Part shown: piece after piece, positions 1 to 12,600 of the stretch
Position numbering within the stretch: position 1 is the first letter of the stretch
How the letters are laid out: each line of letters opens with the position of its first letter
Assembly (NCBI RefSeq): GCF_001039355.2
Contig: NW_019775729.1
Span: 26,374-54,607 of the forward strand
Source: Lingula anatina
Lineage: Eukaryota; Brachiopoda; Lingulata; Lingulida; Lingulidae
Direction of reading: 5' to 3'
Length of the DNA stretch: 28,234 nucleotides
Position numbers and translations under genes: made by a program
The notes under the pieces: generated by a model
Seen by the model: the letters and a program-made list of their open reading frames with translations, nothing else
What the model was told of the DNA's origin: nothing
Database searches by the model: none

Positions 1-478
1 TTTTTCGTAAAAAATTTCATTTTTTTGAAAATTTTGGCCCATTTGACCTTGAAGTAAAGGTCAAAGGTCAAATCCAAGGGTATATTTGAAATCTACACAT
101 ATGACTTTTGGAAAGCCGTCTATAGAAATTTTTCCCATAACTCCTTCCGTAGGGTAGATAATTAGCATTTAATTTTGCCATTTTTAGACAAGGGTGCATT
201 GCAATGAGTGCCACACCCAGACCCCAATACCGACAAAGCCCAAATTTTACGTGGAACGAGTTGAGATTATAGGTGACCTAAATCCATGAGATGGGTACGG
301 GGGCCCTTACCGTCTAGGAGGAGAAGCGGTAACGGTAGCCGTCCGGCGGAGCCGGCGGAGCCAACGGAGCCGGCGGAGCCGGCGGAACGATCCGGACGGG
401 ACCGAAACCATGTGTACCGCCAGCGCTAACGCTGGTGGTACAATTAGAACTACAACTAAAAACTAAGACAGTTATTAC
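1..478. other. Left flank beyond the FN3 exon, no gene placed
   Basis: Bases 1-300 are AT-rich with T/A runs and a direct repeat of AGGTCA (58-63 and 65-70). Bases 311-430 are unusually GC-rich and contain a 9-bp minisatellite. A good minus-strand donor (GTAAGG) lies at 309-310, but no intron of acceptable length links this stretch to the FN3 exon 50-170 nt away. Most likely host intron, perhaps with a mobile-element piece. Confidence 0.4.
343..387. repeat. Five-unit 9-bp GC-rich minisatellite
   Basis: Five tandem units of CCGGCGGAG with two changes in the middle unit and one in the last. Read on the minus strand in one frame the units would encode Pro-Pro-Ala repeats, but that frame stops shortly after; two other frames stay open to the GTAAGG donor. 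Confidence 0.8.
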
Positions 479-784
479 CAGGCCTTTTCTGAAGAGCAGT
501 TGTAGCCTGAGGTGAAGGTTTAGAACGGCCATATTGATTCTCAGCTCGCACACGGAAAACATAATCCTTCTCAGGTTTCAGTCTGGTAACAGTGTATTTA
601 GGAGTGGTCAAGCCACTAGTGACCTTTGTCCAAGAGGGTATGGGTGGTTCCCTAGACTCTATGGAGTAGGTGATGGGTGTGGGGATTGCATTTAGAGGAA
701 GTGTGGTGGTAGGCCATGTGAGAGTAAGGGAATCCCCAGTGTACTTTGAGATAGTGGGTTTGTCTGAGACTGGCCTAGGTGGAA
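479..784 (-). CDS. unc-89: Host exon 26: fibronectin type III domain
   Basis: A 102-codon symmetric phase 1-1 exon encodes one FN3 domain: PPRPVSDKPTISKYTGDSLT, then LTWPTTT with the B-strand Trp, TPITYSIESREP with the C-strand Tyr, and the diagnostic LKPEKDYVFRVRAENQYGRS. Acceptor TCATCAG, donor GTAATA. Compared with most FN3 domains the C strand lacks the usual Tyr-x-Val but is otherwise standard. The gene continues past the left edge. Confidence 0.9.
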
Positions 785-2911
785 CTGATGAAAAGAAAGA
801 GGAGAAAATTGTGATAATACAGAAAAGAAACATAAAATAAAAATTCAGAAATTTTATCTGTTAAGGTACTTGCAGGAGTTTCCTGGAAAGGTTGGAAAGA
901 TTAAGAGCACCTATTTCTCAAAGTCAATCAAATTTTGCATTTTTATTCCTGGCACAATGCAAAAACATGTTAGTGCCAAACAAGGGATATCAATTTTACT
1001 AGACGTTGAGAAACAGGCAAACTGCTCTTAAAATCTTTCCTTACATTTATTGGTAGGCTGAAATAAAACAGAAATAGTGAATAATAAGTAGACAAAATGT
1101 GCAAACAATCATGATAAAACGGTGATCCAGTGGATGGAGACTGAGGTGTGGTGATTTTGTTACCTCCTTCACTGAAGAGGTCCTCATTAGCAGACGACAT
1201 TTCAAGCATAACCTCCCTTGCGCTATGTTCAGCTCTCATTATCTCAGCTTCCTCAACAGTACTTTCCTCAGCAGTGACTGTTGATGATGATATAATCTCT
1301 TCAGTTATAATTGTGCTCTTCTTTTCTTCACAGATTGATTCTTCCATCAATTCTTCAGTTTTTGAAGTTTCAATTATATCATCAAATTTTGTTTTCGTTG
1401 TCTCTTCCTTTTTGTTTATGACTTCTGTCATTTTAGACTCAATCTCAGTTTTGCTTGTTACTTCTTCTAAAATGGGTGTGGCTTCTTTTGTTGGTTCTGG
1501 AGTTTTCATGAATATTTCCTCTGGTGATGGAGATGAAGCCGTCTCTTTTGACAGAAATGTCACATAGAATTCACACATTAAAATCCACCAATGTGAGAGT
1601 ACTAAATTACGGTAATCAGGAAGAATCTAATTACTTTTTTATCTATGTAGAAAGGCATACCTCTTGCATAAAGCCCAACAATTTTTTTCATTAGTAGACC
1701 TAATAAAACATAATAAATTGCATTTCATAATCAACTGTATGACCACTCAAAGAATATAGATCAATCAATATCAAATCTCACCTCCTTTTTTCTCAACAAC
1801 TGGTTCCACTGGCTGCTTAGAAAGAACTGACTTTTCTTCAGCCTTACCAAAGGTTTTAGATGGAGATTTTTCTTTTGGTTTAGCAGCTGTAAAGAAGTCA
1901 ATAAATTTTAATTAATACAGGTGCATCAGTTTAAAGTATTCAATAAATGTTGACTTTGATTATTTCCACAAATCCACTCCTACAAAACATTTATTGCAAA
2001 ATTACTAAATAAGTGTACACAAAACTGTATTTCAATAATACCTTGCACGTCCAACATGGCAGCACTGCTGACTTTCCCTCCAGGGTTGGCTGCAGTACAG
2101 GTGTATTCTCCGGCATCAGCCTTGGTCACATCACTGATGGTCAAAGTGGTACTGCCTCTCACTTTCTCCATCTTGTACTTGCGGCCTGGCTGGAGAGGCT
2201 GGCCATCTTTGAACCTTTAGATGAAATGGAAGAGATGATATCAGGTCTAACATGAACTGGAAATAGTCTAACTGACATAGGAATTCTGTCAGTGAATGCT
2301 CTTAACATCACTTTTAAATATTAAGTTTTGCTGTTGGCAACTTGACAATTGGGAATGGTTTAAAAAATAAATGGACTTTCAGACCAATTTTTTTCCAGTT
2401 CAGGATAAATCTATATAGAGATGTCCACTAAACTATTGATCTAAAAACAGTACTCATCGCTTTGAATAAAATATTTCATTAATTCAAAAGTGGAATTTTC
2501 CTGATTTATCTCGAATCAAAGAAGACTAAACATAATTTTGGTCTAAAAGCCAAGACCAACTTTTGGTCCTAAGTCCATTTGTGAAACCACACTCAGTTGT
2601 AATTGTGCCTAAAAAGTCACATCATTACCACTGTACATCAGGTTCAGGATCCCCCATAACCCTGCACTCAAACTTGGCCTTCTCTCCTTCCACAGCATCC
2701 ACGTTGTACACCTTCTTGGAGAACTGTGGGGCATAGCCACTGAAGGTAGGCTCCTTGGGTTTGGCCACACTGACCCGGGCGTTGTGAGACACTTCTCCAG
2801 CCGTGTTGACAGCTTTGCAGGTGTACTCCCCTTCATCTTCTGGGGTGACTTTGTAGATGTTTAGAATATGCATGTCACCAATTTTCTCCATTTTTATGTG
2901 TTTTGAATCCT

Positions 2912-2952
<41 letters not shown>

Positions 2953-5900
2953 CACATGTATTATATGAGAGTGATAAAAGTAACTAAAATACATTATGAC
3001 ATTGCATGTCCATCCTGCAAGAGTAGTTGAAACTATTATGTTAAAGATCTTTATCCACTTTTGAATAGTATAAGTGCACAAGACATATGCATTGTTTCTA
3101 ATGGGATTCAAACAATTCTATAAATTATAAGTCTGACAGATTCATAAATATAATTGTGAGCAAAATAAAACTGCTGACCTACCTTCAGAGGTTTGTTATT
3201 ATGGTACCATGTAACCTCTGGGGCTGGCGACCCCTTGATTTTACACTCCAGGTAGGTGTCACGTTTTGGGGTTACTTCAACATCCTTGAATTTTGCAGTA
3301 AACGTAGGGGCCACTTTGGCAGCCTCTTTCTTCTTAAACATATCTGGTTTTACAGTCACAGTGGAGCTGCACTGGGCATGCCCCAGCTTATTGGTGATCT
3401 TGCACGTATATACACCAGAGTCATTCGGGGTGGCATTCTTGATACTGAGAACTGCTTGGTCACCTTCGGTCTTCATTTCAATATTTGCTGATGGTTTTAA
3501 TGGCTTTCCATTGAGCTGCCACATGACGTCTGGCTCTGGGAACCCAGCAACTGTACATTTCAGTTCCACAGGGTTGCCCTCAGTGATGTTCATGTTGGAA
3601 CGCATCTTGCTTGGGAAGGAAGGACGAGCATCTTTGCTCTTTTGGCCTGGTAACAAACATCTTGGATTTATACAGGTTTCAATTTTAATGTTTATAAAGA
3701 ACAAATAAATAAGCACAAATTTTCTTGCCAGAAAACTGAAAATATATTAAGACAACTTATAGTACTGGGCTAATACAAACATTCATATAAACAAGAAATA
3801 TTATTGGAATATGATCAAAAGGAGGTAAAACTGTCAGTACAATTAATACATATAAAGTAATATTTAATCAAAATTATTATACAGAAATAGAAAAATATGG
3901 CTGACCTTTGACCTCCAGCTTAATTTTGACCTCTGCCTCTCCCACATAATTCTTAGCTCTGCAGTAGTACAGACCAGCATCAGAGAGTTTCAAGTCCTTC
4001 ACTATCAGAGCCATAAACTCATCATCAGCAAATACAAAGGTGTATTTGGTTCCATCAGCTGCTATCTGCTGGGCACCTTTGAACCTGAAAAAAAAATACA
4101 AATTTAATTCAGCTTATAATACCTACTTCTCAGCCAATGTCACTTGACTAGCAGACCTCTTGCTCTTCATCTTATAATCTGCACATCATAGCAATAAATT
4201 ATTATAGTAACTTTTCTTGTAAAAAAATTCAAAACTTAGTTCTGCTCTTTTTGTTCTAATATTTTTTATTTTTCATTTATTTATTCAATGTTATTACTTT
4301 TATTTTCAAGTACCACTATTTGTCTTGTCAGTGTGATTTTAACCTTGAATAGTACATTTATTTTGAAAAAAAAAAAAAAAAACACATTCAAATAGGAGAA
4401 AATATCAGCTTCATCACACTTCCCTCTTACCAAGTAATCTCAGGCTCAGGGTTTCCTGTGACCTGGATCTCAAACTTCACCTGGTCACCTTCATTTGCCT
4501 TGGTGTCAAATGGTGCCTTTTTAAATTTGGGTTTCATCCTCTCATCCTCTGGAGGCAATCCAGGGGCTGTAAAATATTCACTTTCATTCGAGGCAGCAGT
4601 GAAGTATTCTGGAAAAAGAGCATGCCACGTGCAAGTCATGCATAGAAACAAAGCAGGAAAATGCTTTTAGTCAAGAAAATTTGATGAATACCAAGCACCA
4701 CTTTAAAGAACCACAGGGCATTATTTTCATGTACAGAATGGCATTATATGCACATAATTCTTTATTTTTCACTCAGAAGGCATGAACAGTCAAAGAACAC
4801 TAAAAACGTATCATCATTTTTTGACCACAGAATTATCATTTTGCCAAAAGTCTTTTTGACATGCCTACTAACAGTAGATCTACATGTATTCTTAAATAAG
4901 CTGTGCAAACTGCTTATATTTAAACTGGAATTACATTCACTGTGGCCTCTTTAGCTGTTATTCTTTCCAATGCAATCCATTTATACATTTATGCCAGTCA
5001 TGAAATCAAGTACCAAATTATCAGTTAAGCAAATAAAGTCATCACTGAAGTTCTGACAATTCTTTATCACTTCAAACAAACTCCTTCAAGGTAAAATGAA
5101 GTAGGAGCCTGGCGTGCAGCTCAGTGTTCAAGTTATATAATCTGTTAATTTCCACTTGATGCAATATTATCAATTAGTTAAGAAATGCATTCCAATAGGT
5201 TTTGTTTGTTTTTCATATGCAAGCAAGAAACTTTCTCTTTACATAACAAGCTGTCCCAAGATTTAAAAATTTCACCAGAACAGTTACACAAAATGGCCAA
5301 AAAGATGTCAGACATCATACTAGAAGAGGATGACAGATAAGGGGGAAAACTGGGAATTTGATTTGTTAAAACTTGAGCAAGTCCAGCTGAGCAGGTTGAG
5401 CTTTTTTAGATAAAAGAGGCAGAGTAGTAAATTTTTGAACATTCACAAGGTCCATTTAAAGTGTTTTTATGCAACAAGTATTTCAAAATTCTGAAGGAAA
5501 TCATTATGCTGTAAGTGTTAAAAGTGTCATCAAGCACATCCATGAGCAAACAATACATTCAAATTGTTTTCATTCATCCAACATTAGTTAAATCATCATC
5601 AAATCATCAGTTATAAATACTGAACAATACAATGGCAATCTACTGATGACATCCCAAAATATAAATTTTTAATGAACAATTGTCATACTATCAAAAGTAA
5701 CCCCATACAATCTGATAAATTTCAATGGAAAATACTTTTCCACTTTTACAAAATGTGTAGAAAGTTTCACTTTTTATCAAAAAATGTCAGTTTGATCAAG
5801 TTTCCTCACCCTCAGCACTTGTTGCAGCCGTATCTTTGGGTGCTGCATCAGTAACATCTGTTCCCTTTTTCTTTTTCTCTGGCTTCTTCTTGGGGACTGA

Positions 5901-6604
5901 AGGGACCTTGGGTTTCTTTGTCTTCAGCTGCTCCAGGGTCTCATCTGGGATGTCAGTTTCTTTTACTCCTGTAAAAATTACAATCCATTTAAGATGAATA
6001 TTTATGTCTATCATTTTTCTTTATGCCAAAGAGCAGTTTTTTAGAAGAACTATATTATTTTTCTTCTTCGCAGTTCTAAAAACAACATAGGTAAGTATAC
6101 AATTTTCATTTGTTATCAGCAACTAGCCTAAGTCCTTGTAAGTCCAGAGTTGCTGACTACTTGCAATTACACACGTTGTACACATTGTCTAACACAGACA
6201 CCCACTGTCTACCTGTATAGGTGGTACTTTATTGTTGTTAAGAGGTTTAACAACAGAATACGCATTATTCAGAGTATTGTCAAGTTAGCATTTTTACAAG
6301 CCATATATATCATAGTCGCAATCATCATCTATGTATTTATTTATAGACAGGAAGTAGTTTTTTTATAAAATTCATGAATACATTATGCCAAGCTGATGTC
6401 TAATTGTCTTCACCAACCTAATTTTGTGAGCAGTTCCCTAAGGTCTTTGAGCCAAGCCTGTTTTTTGTGGACATTCTTTGGCTGCAAGGTGACTTTCTCC
6501 ACACTGGGCTCAGCATACCACAGTTCAAATCGCCTGTCATCTCCTGGAGCATCCTCATTAAGCTGAAGATCTGGGAGCTGCAAGTGGACAGTTGACTTTG
6601 CTTT

Positions 6605-6690
<86 letters not shown>

Positions 6691-9600
6691 ATGACAGGCA
6701 CATAAATCTATTTTCAGTTTTTGACCTTTGTACCACAATTCCATTGTCTGATGTTTTAAATACCAAGTATTCAAAGAAGTAAGTTAAATAATAAAAAGAA
6801 AAGAACATGCCTAGAGAGGCCAAACAATTCTAATCAATTTTAAGTTACGTATAGAAGACAAATTAAAAAGTTACCACCACTTACATTGATGATTCCCTTG
6901 TAGATGTAAGTGGGGAGCTCTCCCTCTACAGCTGGCTTTTTCTTCTTGGTAATCAGCAGTTTGTCAGGGAAAAGGAAGATGTGTCTGTCCTTACCATGAC
7001 CCTCTGGCTCAGCGTCCCACATTTGGAAGTCATCCTGCAAGAATAACAAAGTTATTTTTATAGCTTTTTCCTCCCATTCTCATCTTCAATTCAAAATCAT
7101 ACTTTATGTTCTGATTTTTGGGATAGTCAATAAAATATTATAACTGAGTATACCGGTACATATATGTTATTCATCATATATTTTTGGATATCGTCTTTAA
7201 AATCTGAAAAACAACTAAGAAAAACATTTCAAAAATCCAATGTAGTGTAAAACACCATGTAATGTTGTAAAAATCATAATTTCAAAAGGTACAGATGCTC
7301 AGGAAAAAAACAAGTTAGGGCAAGCTGCATTTCTAGCTATAATGTAACAATCATTAACACTAGTGTATGAAAAGCTCTACATAACATTTTAAACAATGCC
7401 AAAGAAATTAACAAAACATATAACCTACATGTCTGACCATGTTTCCTAGATCAGCCAAATCTCCAGGGTAGCCCTCTATCTGATCTCTGTGATATTTGTC
7501 GTCTGCTTGTTTCAATATGGCACCCAGCATATCATGTGCTTCTTCCAGCTTGGAGCAGTCTGCTCCTGCACGTGCGGTGTAGCGTATGAAATCCTTATAG
7601 GAAAAGATATCAAAATGTTAATATGAAACCATAGGTATGGAAATATTTAAGTCATGTTCCTAATTTTTGAGATGCTGTGTCTGTGTATAGAATTCATGCT
7701 TGAAATAGGTTTTTTCAAAAATTTCAGGTTGTAATTTGGGGTTGACATTCTGGGATGGCTGTATTGTGTAAGCTCACCTTAACAACAGACTGATACTGCT
7801 GTAGGCGCTGTTTGGGTTTCTTAAGTAGTTCTGGGAGGGTCTGTTCCTCACCAGCCTTCTTCTCTTTCATTTTCTGAAAAAAAATTAACACTTTCATATT
7901 TGCATATATCTGTGAGAGTGCAGCCTTATAATGCAAGAAAAGGATACATAAGTACCATTTAAAATATTGTATTGAATCAAATAATTAGCTCACAAAGTTA
8001 TATCGAACTGCTGAACATTGTCAGGGCAATCACTTAATTTCATGAAATGTAGCTTACTTTGGTAAACTTTCTGGCTGGTTCAGTATTGAGGACTTTCAGA
8101 GCAGCTTTTCTGTTCTTCAGGTATGGGATGTACTCCTCCAGTTTAGCTTTCTGACTGAGGAACAAGTCTGCCAGGGCCTCCGGCTCACTGGTACAGGCCA
8201 TAATCTGGGGCAGGAAAGTGCTGTAATATTGAAAAAAGATGAAATATCAACAAAAGAAATTTTAAATTACTGTAAGTCGAGCACTAAAAAGAATCTCACA
8301 GTTTTATTTTACAGAAACTGTTACGGAATTTGCTTAGGTACCTTACAATCATTTTTTATGAAGACAAATTTTACAGGATACGATAAGATTGATCAGTCTT
8401 GCCAATAAGTTAATTAAGACTATTTATTTCATAAAAGCCAACAACAAATTGTACTAATTTTTTCCATGAAATTCCCAACCAGATTACAAGAGATTTGTCA
8501 GAAAATTTGTGACTGTTATTTTTCTTATTCTGACTTCAAAATATGGTCAAATGTAATAACCTTTTGAACGATAAAAAGAGATGTTCAACTTACTCCTGGT
8601 GGAACTGCATTATGTCTTCCAAGTTGGCAAAGATGAGGTCTTTCTTGCCTTTAATGGGCTCTGGTACATCTGCTCCCTCTAGTGGAGGGATACAAGTATC
8701 GACCATGTTGTGCAAGTTGTTCAGGTAGTCATGTTCAGATTCCAGCAGTTCCTTCAGAGCATACCTAAAATAAATAGGAAAGTGATGTGTAACACTGTGA
8801 CAAATCAAATGAGAAAACTTCTTCTTATAGTAGTAACATGGAGTTTCAAAATATCATAAAAGGCTTTAATTGATGTTTGTATTAGATATGACAAGCAGCC
8901 AAACATACTTTCTCATCAAAACAAGAAAACAACCTAATTATGCAGGGCATTAAGTCCATCTTTATTGTTTGTGCCAAATTAAAATTATTCAAAGAAAGTG
9001 ACATAAACAAAAACTGATCAAAAAATAAAACCAAAAAAGATCTATCAAAATAAAGCACCTCCTCTTCACATTAGCCTCCTGGCCCTTGTTGGTGATCTGT
9101 ATGATGTCTTCCCTGAACACCTCTCTTGTGTTTCTCCTGTCTACCAGCCCAGCCCCGTCCCTCTTCTCCAGGCGACTGGCCGGTACCCAGCCTTGCTTGG
9201 CCGGGTGTAACTTGGTGGGTTTGGTCCTGACAAGCCACCATTCTGGGTTCTTTTTGTCCAGGACTTCCACAAACTGACCCTCGGTCAGCTGGACCTTGTC
9301 CCTCTGCTTTTTAGGTGGGATGTAGTCAGCCACTGCTACATAGATGGGGTATTTCTGCAAATAAATGGATGGAATTACATTAAAACACACAGAAAGGTCA
9401 TTGTGATAATAATAATAATCTATGTGAGTTTTATTTGCATGTTTCTTCAACCAGTTTAATTCTTATTTCATTTTGTCACACTCTTGGCAGAAACCTGCAC
9501 CAATAATCAACATAAATTAAATATCCTTTATTTATGCGAAAGTATTATTAAAAATTACATATTTTATAGAAAGTAAAAAAAAAACACTATCTTTGGACAA

Positions 9601-12600
9601 CATCTTAATTATAAAAAAAAAACAACATTTTCTTCAAAAAGCATTTAATTTTCAATGTTGGTGGCCATGGGCTGAAGAAGATTCACCAGATGTACTTCTC
9701 ACCTCTCCTTCAGCTACTTTTTCATCATCAGAGGAAGTTTCTATCAGTTCTGGGGTGGCTTGTTTGCCTTTGGCTCGGTCCCGATCCTTCACCTCAGAGA
9801 TTTCTAGAGAAAAATTCATACAAAGTTACCAGTATTTTATTTACTCATTTTTTAAAGAATTTATCGTAACAAGAGCCTGGCATTAAACATCTGGCAACAC
9901 ATGACATCCAAGTTAAACAGAAAATTTACATGAAATAATATACAAATTTATTTGAAGAAAAATCAGTGCTCTATTCTCAGTGGAAATGAAAAAACAATGA
10001 GATGGAAGAAATTCTACCTAACTTTCCTTATCTTTGAATTTTATCCATTCCCCTAACTGCCCTCTGACTGACCATGAGGGTATCTTCTTAACCATGGACA
10101 TTTCTCTGGTTATCTTTCTCTACTTACTTAACCCGCATCTTAGTTTACAAGAACCATTCTCTTTAATAAATTCAATTATGTGAATCAAAATATGAGTAGT
10201 TCCTGATGTAGAACACATACAATGACTTCATTCTCTTTGGGTTTTATTTTATTTTTTACCAGACTTTTGTTAATGATCATTAACAGTTAACATTTTTTTA
10301 AAATTCTATTGTATTTTTTTCTGTCAGGTTATAAAAATCGGCATCTTCTTTTATCTTTAACCCCCCCCCCCAAGAAAAATCCTAGCTGACAGCCCCACCC
10401 CCCAAACTATTAGGTCAGCTGTCACATATTATTGTCCAGAACATACACCCCCATCATGACAGCACTCTCAGAAATCAGAACAAATTTTACTCAACCTGAC
10501 TAAGAATGCAATTACTGTGCTAATATTGCCTGGGCTAAGCAAGGTGAACCCAGTTCTAGGTGCCTTGAAAAAGCTTCCACATACATTTTCAAGGACAAGG
10601 TGAATCATTCTATCTCTGACAGATGTTTTTTTCTTATCTACTCAACTTTTTGTAGTAAGAAACTGCTTTTTTAAAATTCTTATCATCCACACCTAATTCA
10701 TTTCAATTACTTTTGTATCTATTATATTTTATTATATGGCAAATGACATTTCCTGTTTGTGCCTTTTATTGATGTGTTACATGTATGTCTGATTATGATT
10801 TTTTTTTTTTGCTCTTTTTTTTTAAGATAACTTGTTTGAAAACTGTTGCTACATTTAATCAAAAAGCCAATCTCATTACCAAAGCACCAATTTACTACAA
10901 ATATGCAATACATATCACAGAAATAATATTATTCTAGAGCCTGTAAAGGAGGGTACATTGCCCTTTGAGACACCTCTAGCTCAGTGGGATTACACCGCCA
11001 AGCAACAAAATGGCTCAGTTAATGCTGTTCAAAAGGAGCATCACTCAGCCTACGCCACTCCACCAAAATATCACAGCACCCATATTAGGGCAGACTGCAG
11101 TCTAAAGTATTCAACATCCTGTGTCTAGCTAATACTTTTAACATTAAATCATGTGGTTGAGGAGTTAGTTAATCATCTGGTAAGAACCAGTTTATGCCTG
11201 TTGGTGCATTCTAGGAAGTGAGTGATGAGGAAAATTCAATAGCAATTCCATGCTTCATAAGAATTTACTTGAAATATTATCTTATTTATCAGTTTGAAAT
11301 TGTAAATAACATTTACCAATTCCTTAATAGATTTATCTTTTTCTACAAAACTTAACCATCCACATTATTTAGTTTCCATAACATGAGCAATGGGCACTAT
11401 ATATATATATACATAGGCATTTAATAAGAGTGTGACTTTTTTATCACCATATTCATTTAGCTTCAAATGCACTGAAAATGCATAAATTTTCAGAAAACGC
11501 CTTTCTTACAAGTTTCTTCATCCCAGACACTATAGCTAGTTATGTAAGATCTGTGTCTTTCTCTAATTAACACTTCCTTGTAAATAAACTTAAAACATTT
11601 TGCAAGATTTCAACATCTGCATTTCACCATCCACATGTTTTATCCATTTGATGAAGTGGATTAAAACAGTTGGCTGAAAATCTGTTTTTTATAACATCAA
11701 AGATTCCAGGTATACTTTGATTATTTTTGCTTAAAACGCTTGTTGAAAAATAATTTTGTTTTGTTCATTAACGTTAGTAGTAAATATTATCAAAATGACT
11801 TATAAGTCATTCATTATTATTTCTTATTTTTACTTAAAGACCTAAAAATTTACGGTAAATATTTCCATCTTTGCTAAGTATATACTCAAAATCTAAATAA
11901 ATGAATAACAAACAAATCTCATTACTAATGAAAAATTTAAATAAGGTCTATTTCTTATTAAAATTATTACCTTGAGAGCAGCACTGGTTCTATAAAACAG
12001 TTTTTTTTTTGTTTTTATAACCTGTTTATGTTTTGTTATTTTTGAGCATAAAATGGCTAACACTGCAACTACTTAATGGACACCATTTGATGAATCAGGT
12101 ACACAGAATAAATAACAAGTTCCAAATGATTTTAGCAATATGTATACATGGGCACACCTTTCACCAGTCATAAATCTGACTGAACCACTCCAGTTTTCTT
12201 AGGTAGGCCCAGGTAAACTAATGTAACTCAGAGGCGTTGAATAAACAACTTGGAATGCAAACAATGCAAAGAGGGGGTAAAATAGGCACATACATCACTC
12301 CTACTTTAGAACCTCTAGACTCTGGGTCTTCTAACCTCCTAACTTATGTTTACCTGAATTTCTAGGGAACCTCTCAGTTATGTATACAGATCTGACATCA
12401 CAGAGATTCAAGGAGTTATATCCGTGCATGTGGGTTACATGTATAAACATCTTTCATCCCTTGCACAACATTATCTATCCATCATACCAGTATATTTCTG
12501 CTGTGTTGTTTCTAAAATCATGCTTTAAGTACTAGTGGCAATGCTCTACAAAGAATATATCCTTGGCAAACTTCCAGCCTTTAGTTCTTGCCAAATGTAA

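Noticed and set aside
970-1163. Extension of the acidic minus-strand frame toward 970
   Set aside because: The residues past the GTAACA donor lose the Glu-rich composition and become hydrophobic, and only the donor at 1162-1163 gives phase 1 to match the FN3 exon.
1148-1567. Plus-strand open frame of 139 codons rich in Ser/Val/Ile
   Set aside because: It is the antisense shadow of the Glu/Thr-rich host exon; composition mirrors the codons of that exon and there is no domain.
3256-3708. Plus-strand open frame of 150 codons
   Set aside because: Antisense shadow of the Ig5/Ig6 exon, which has clear Ig motifs and matching splice sites on the minus strand.
6074-6090. Plus-strand 17-nt segment between CTTCGCAG and GTAAGTAT, looking like a tiny exon
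   Set aside because: No partner exons are visible on the plus strand nearby; a chance pair of strong splice-like strings in a host intron.
10977-10988. TAGCTCAGTGGG, a match to the RNA polymerase III A box
   Set aside because: No convincing B box or tRNA cloverleaf follows within 40-80 nt.
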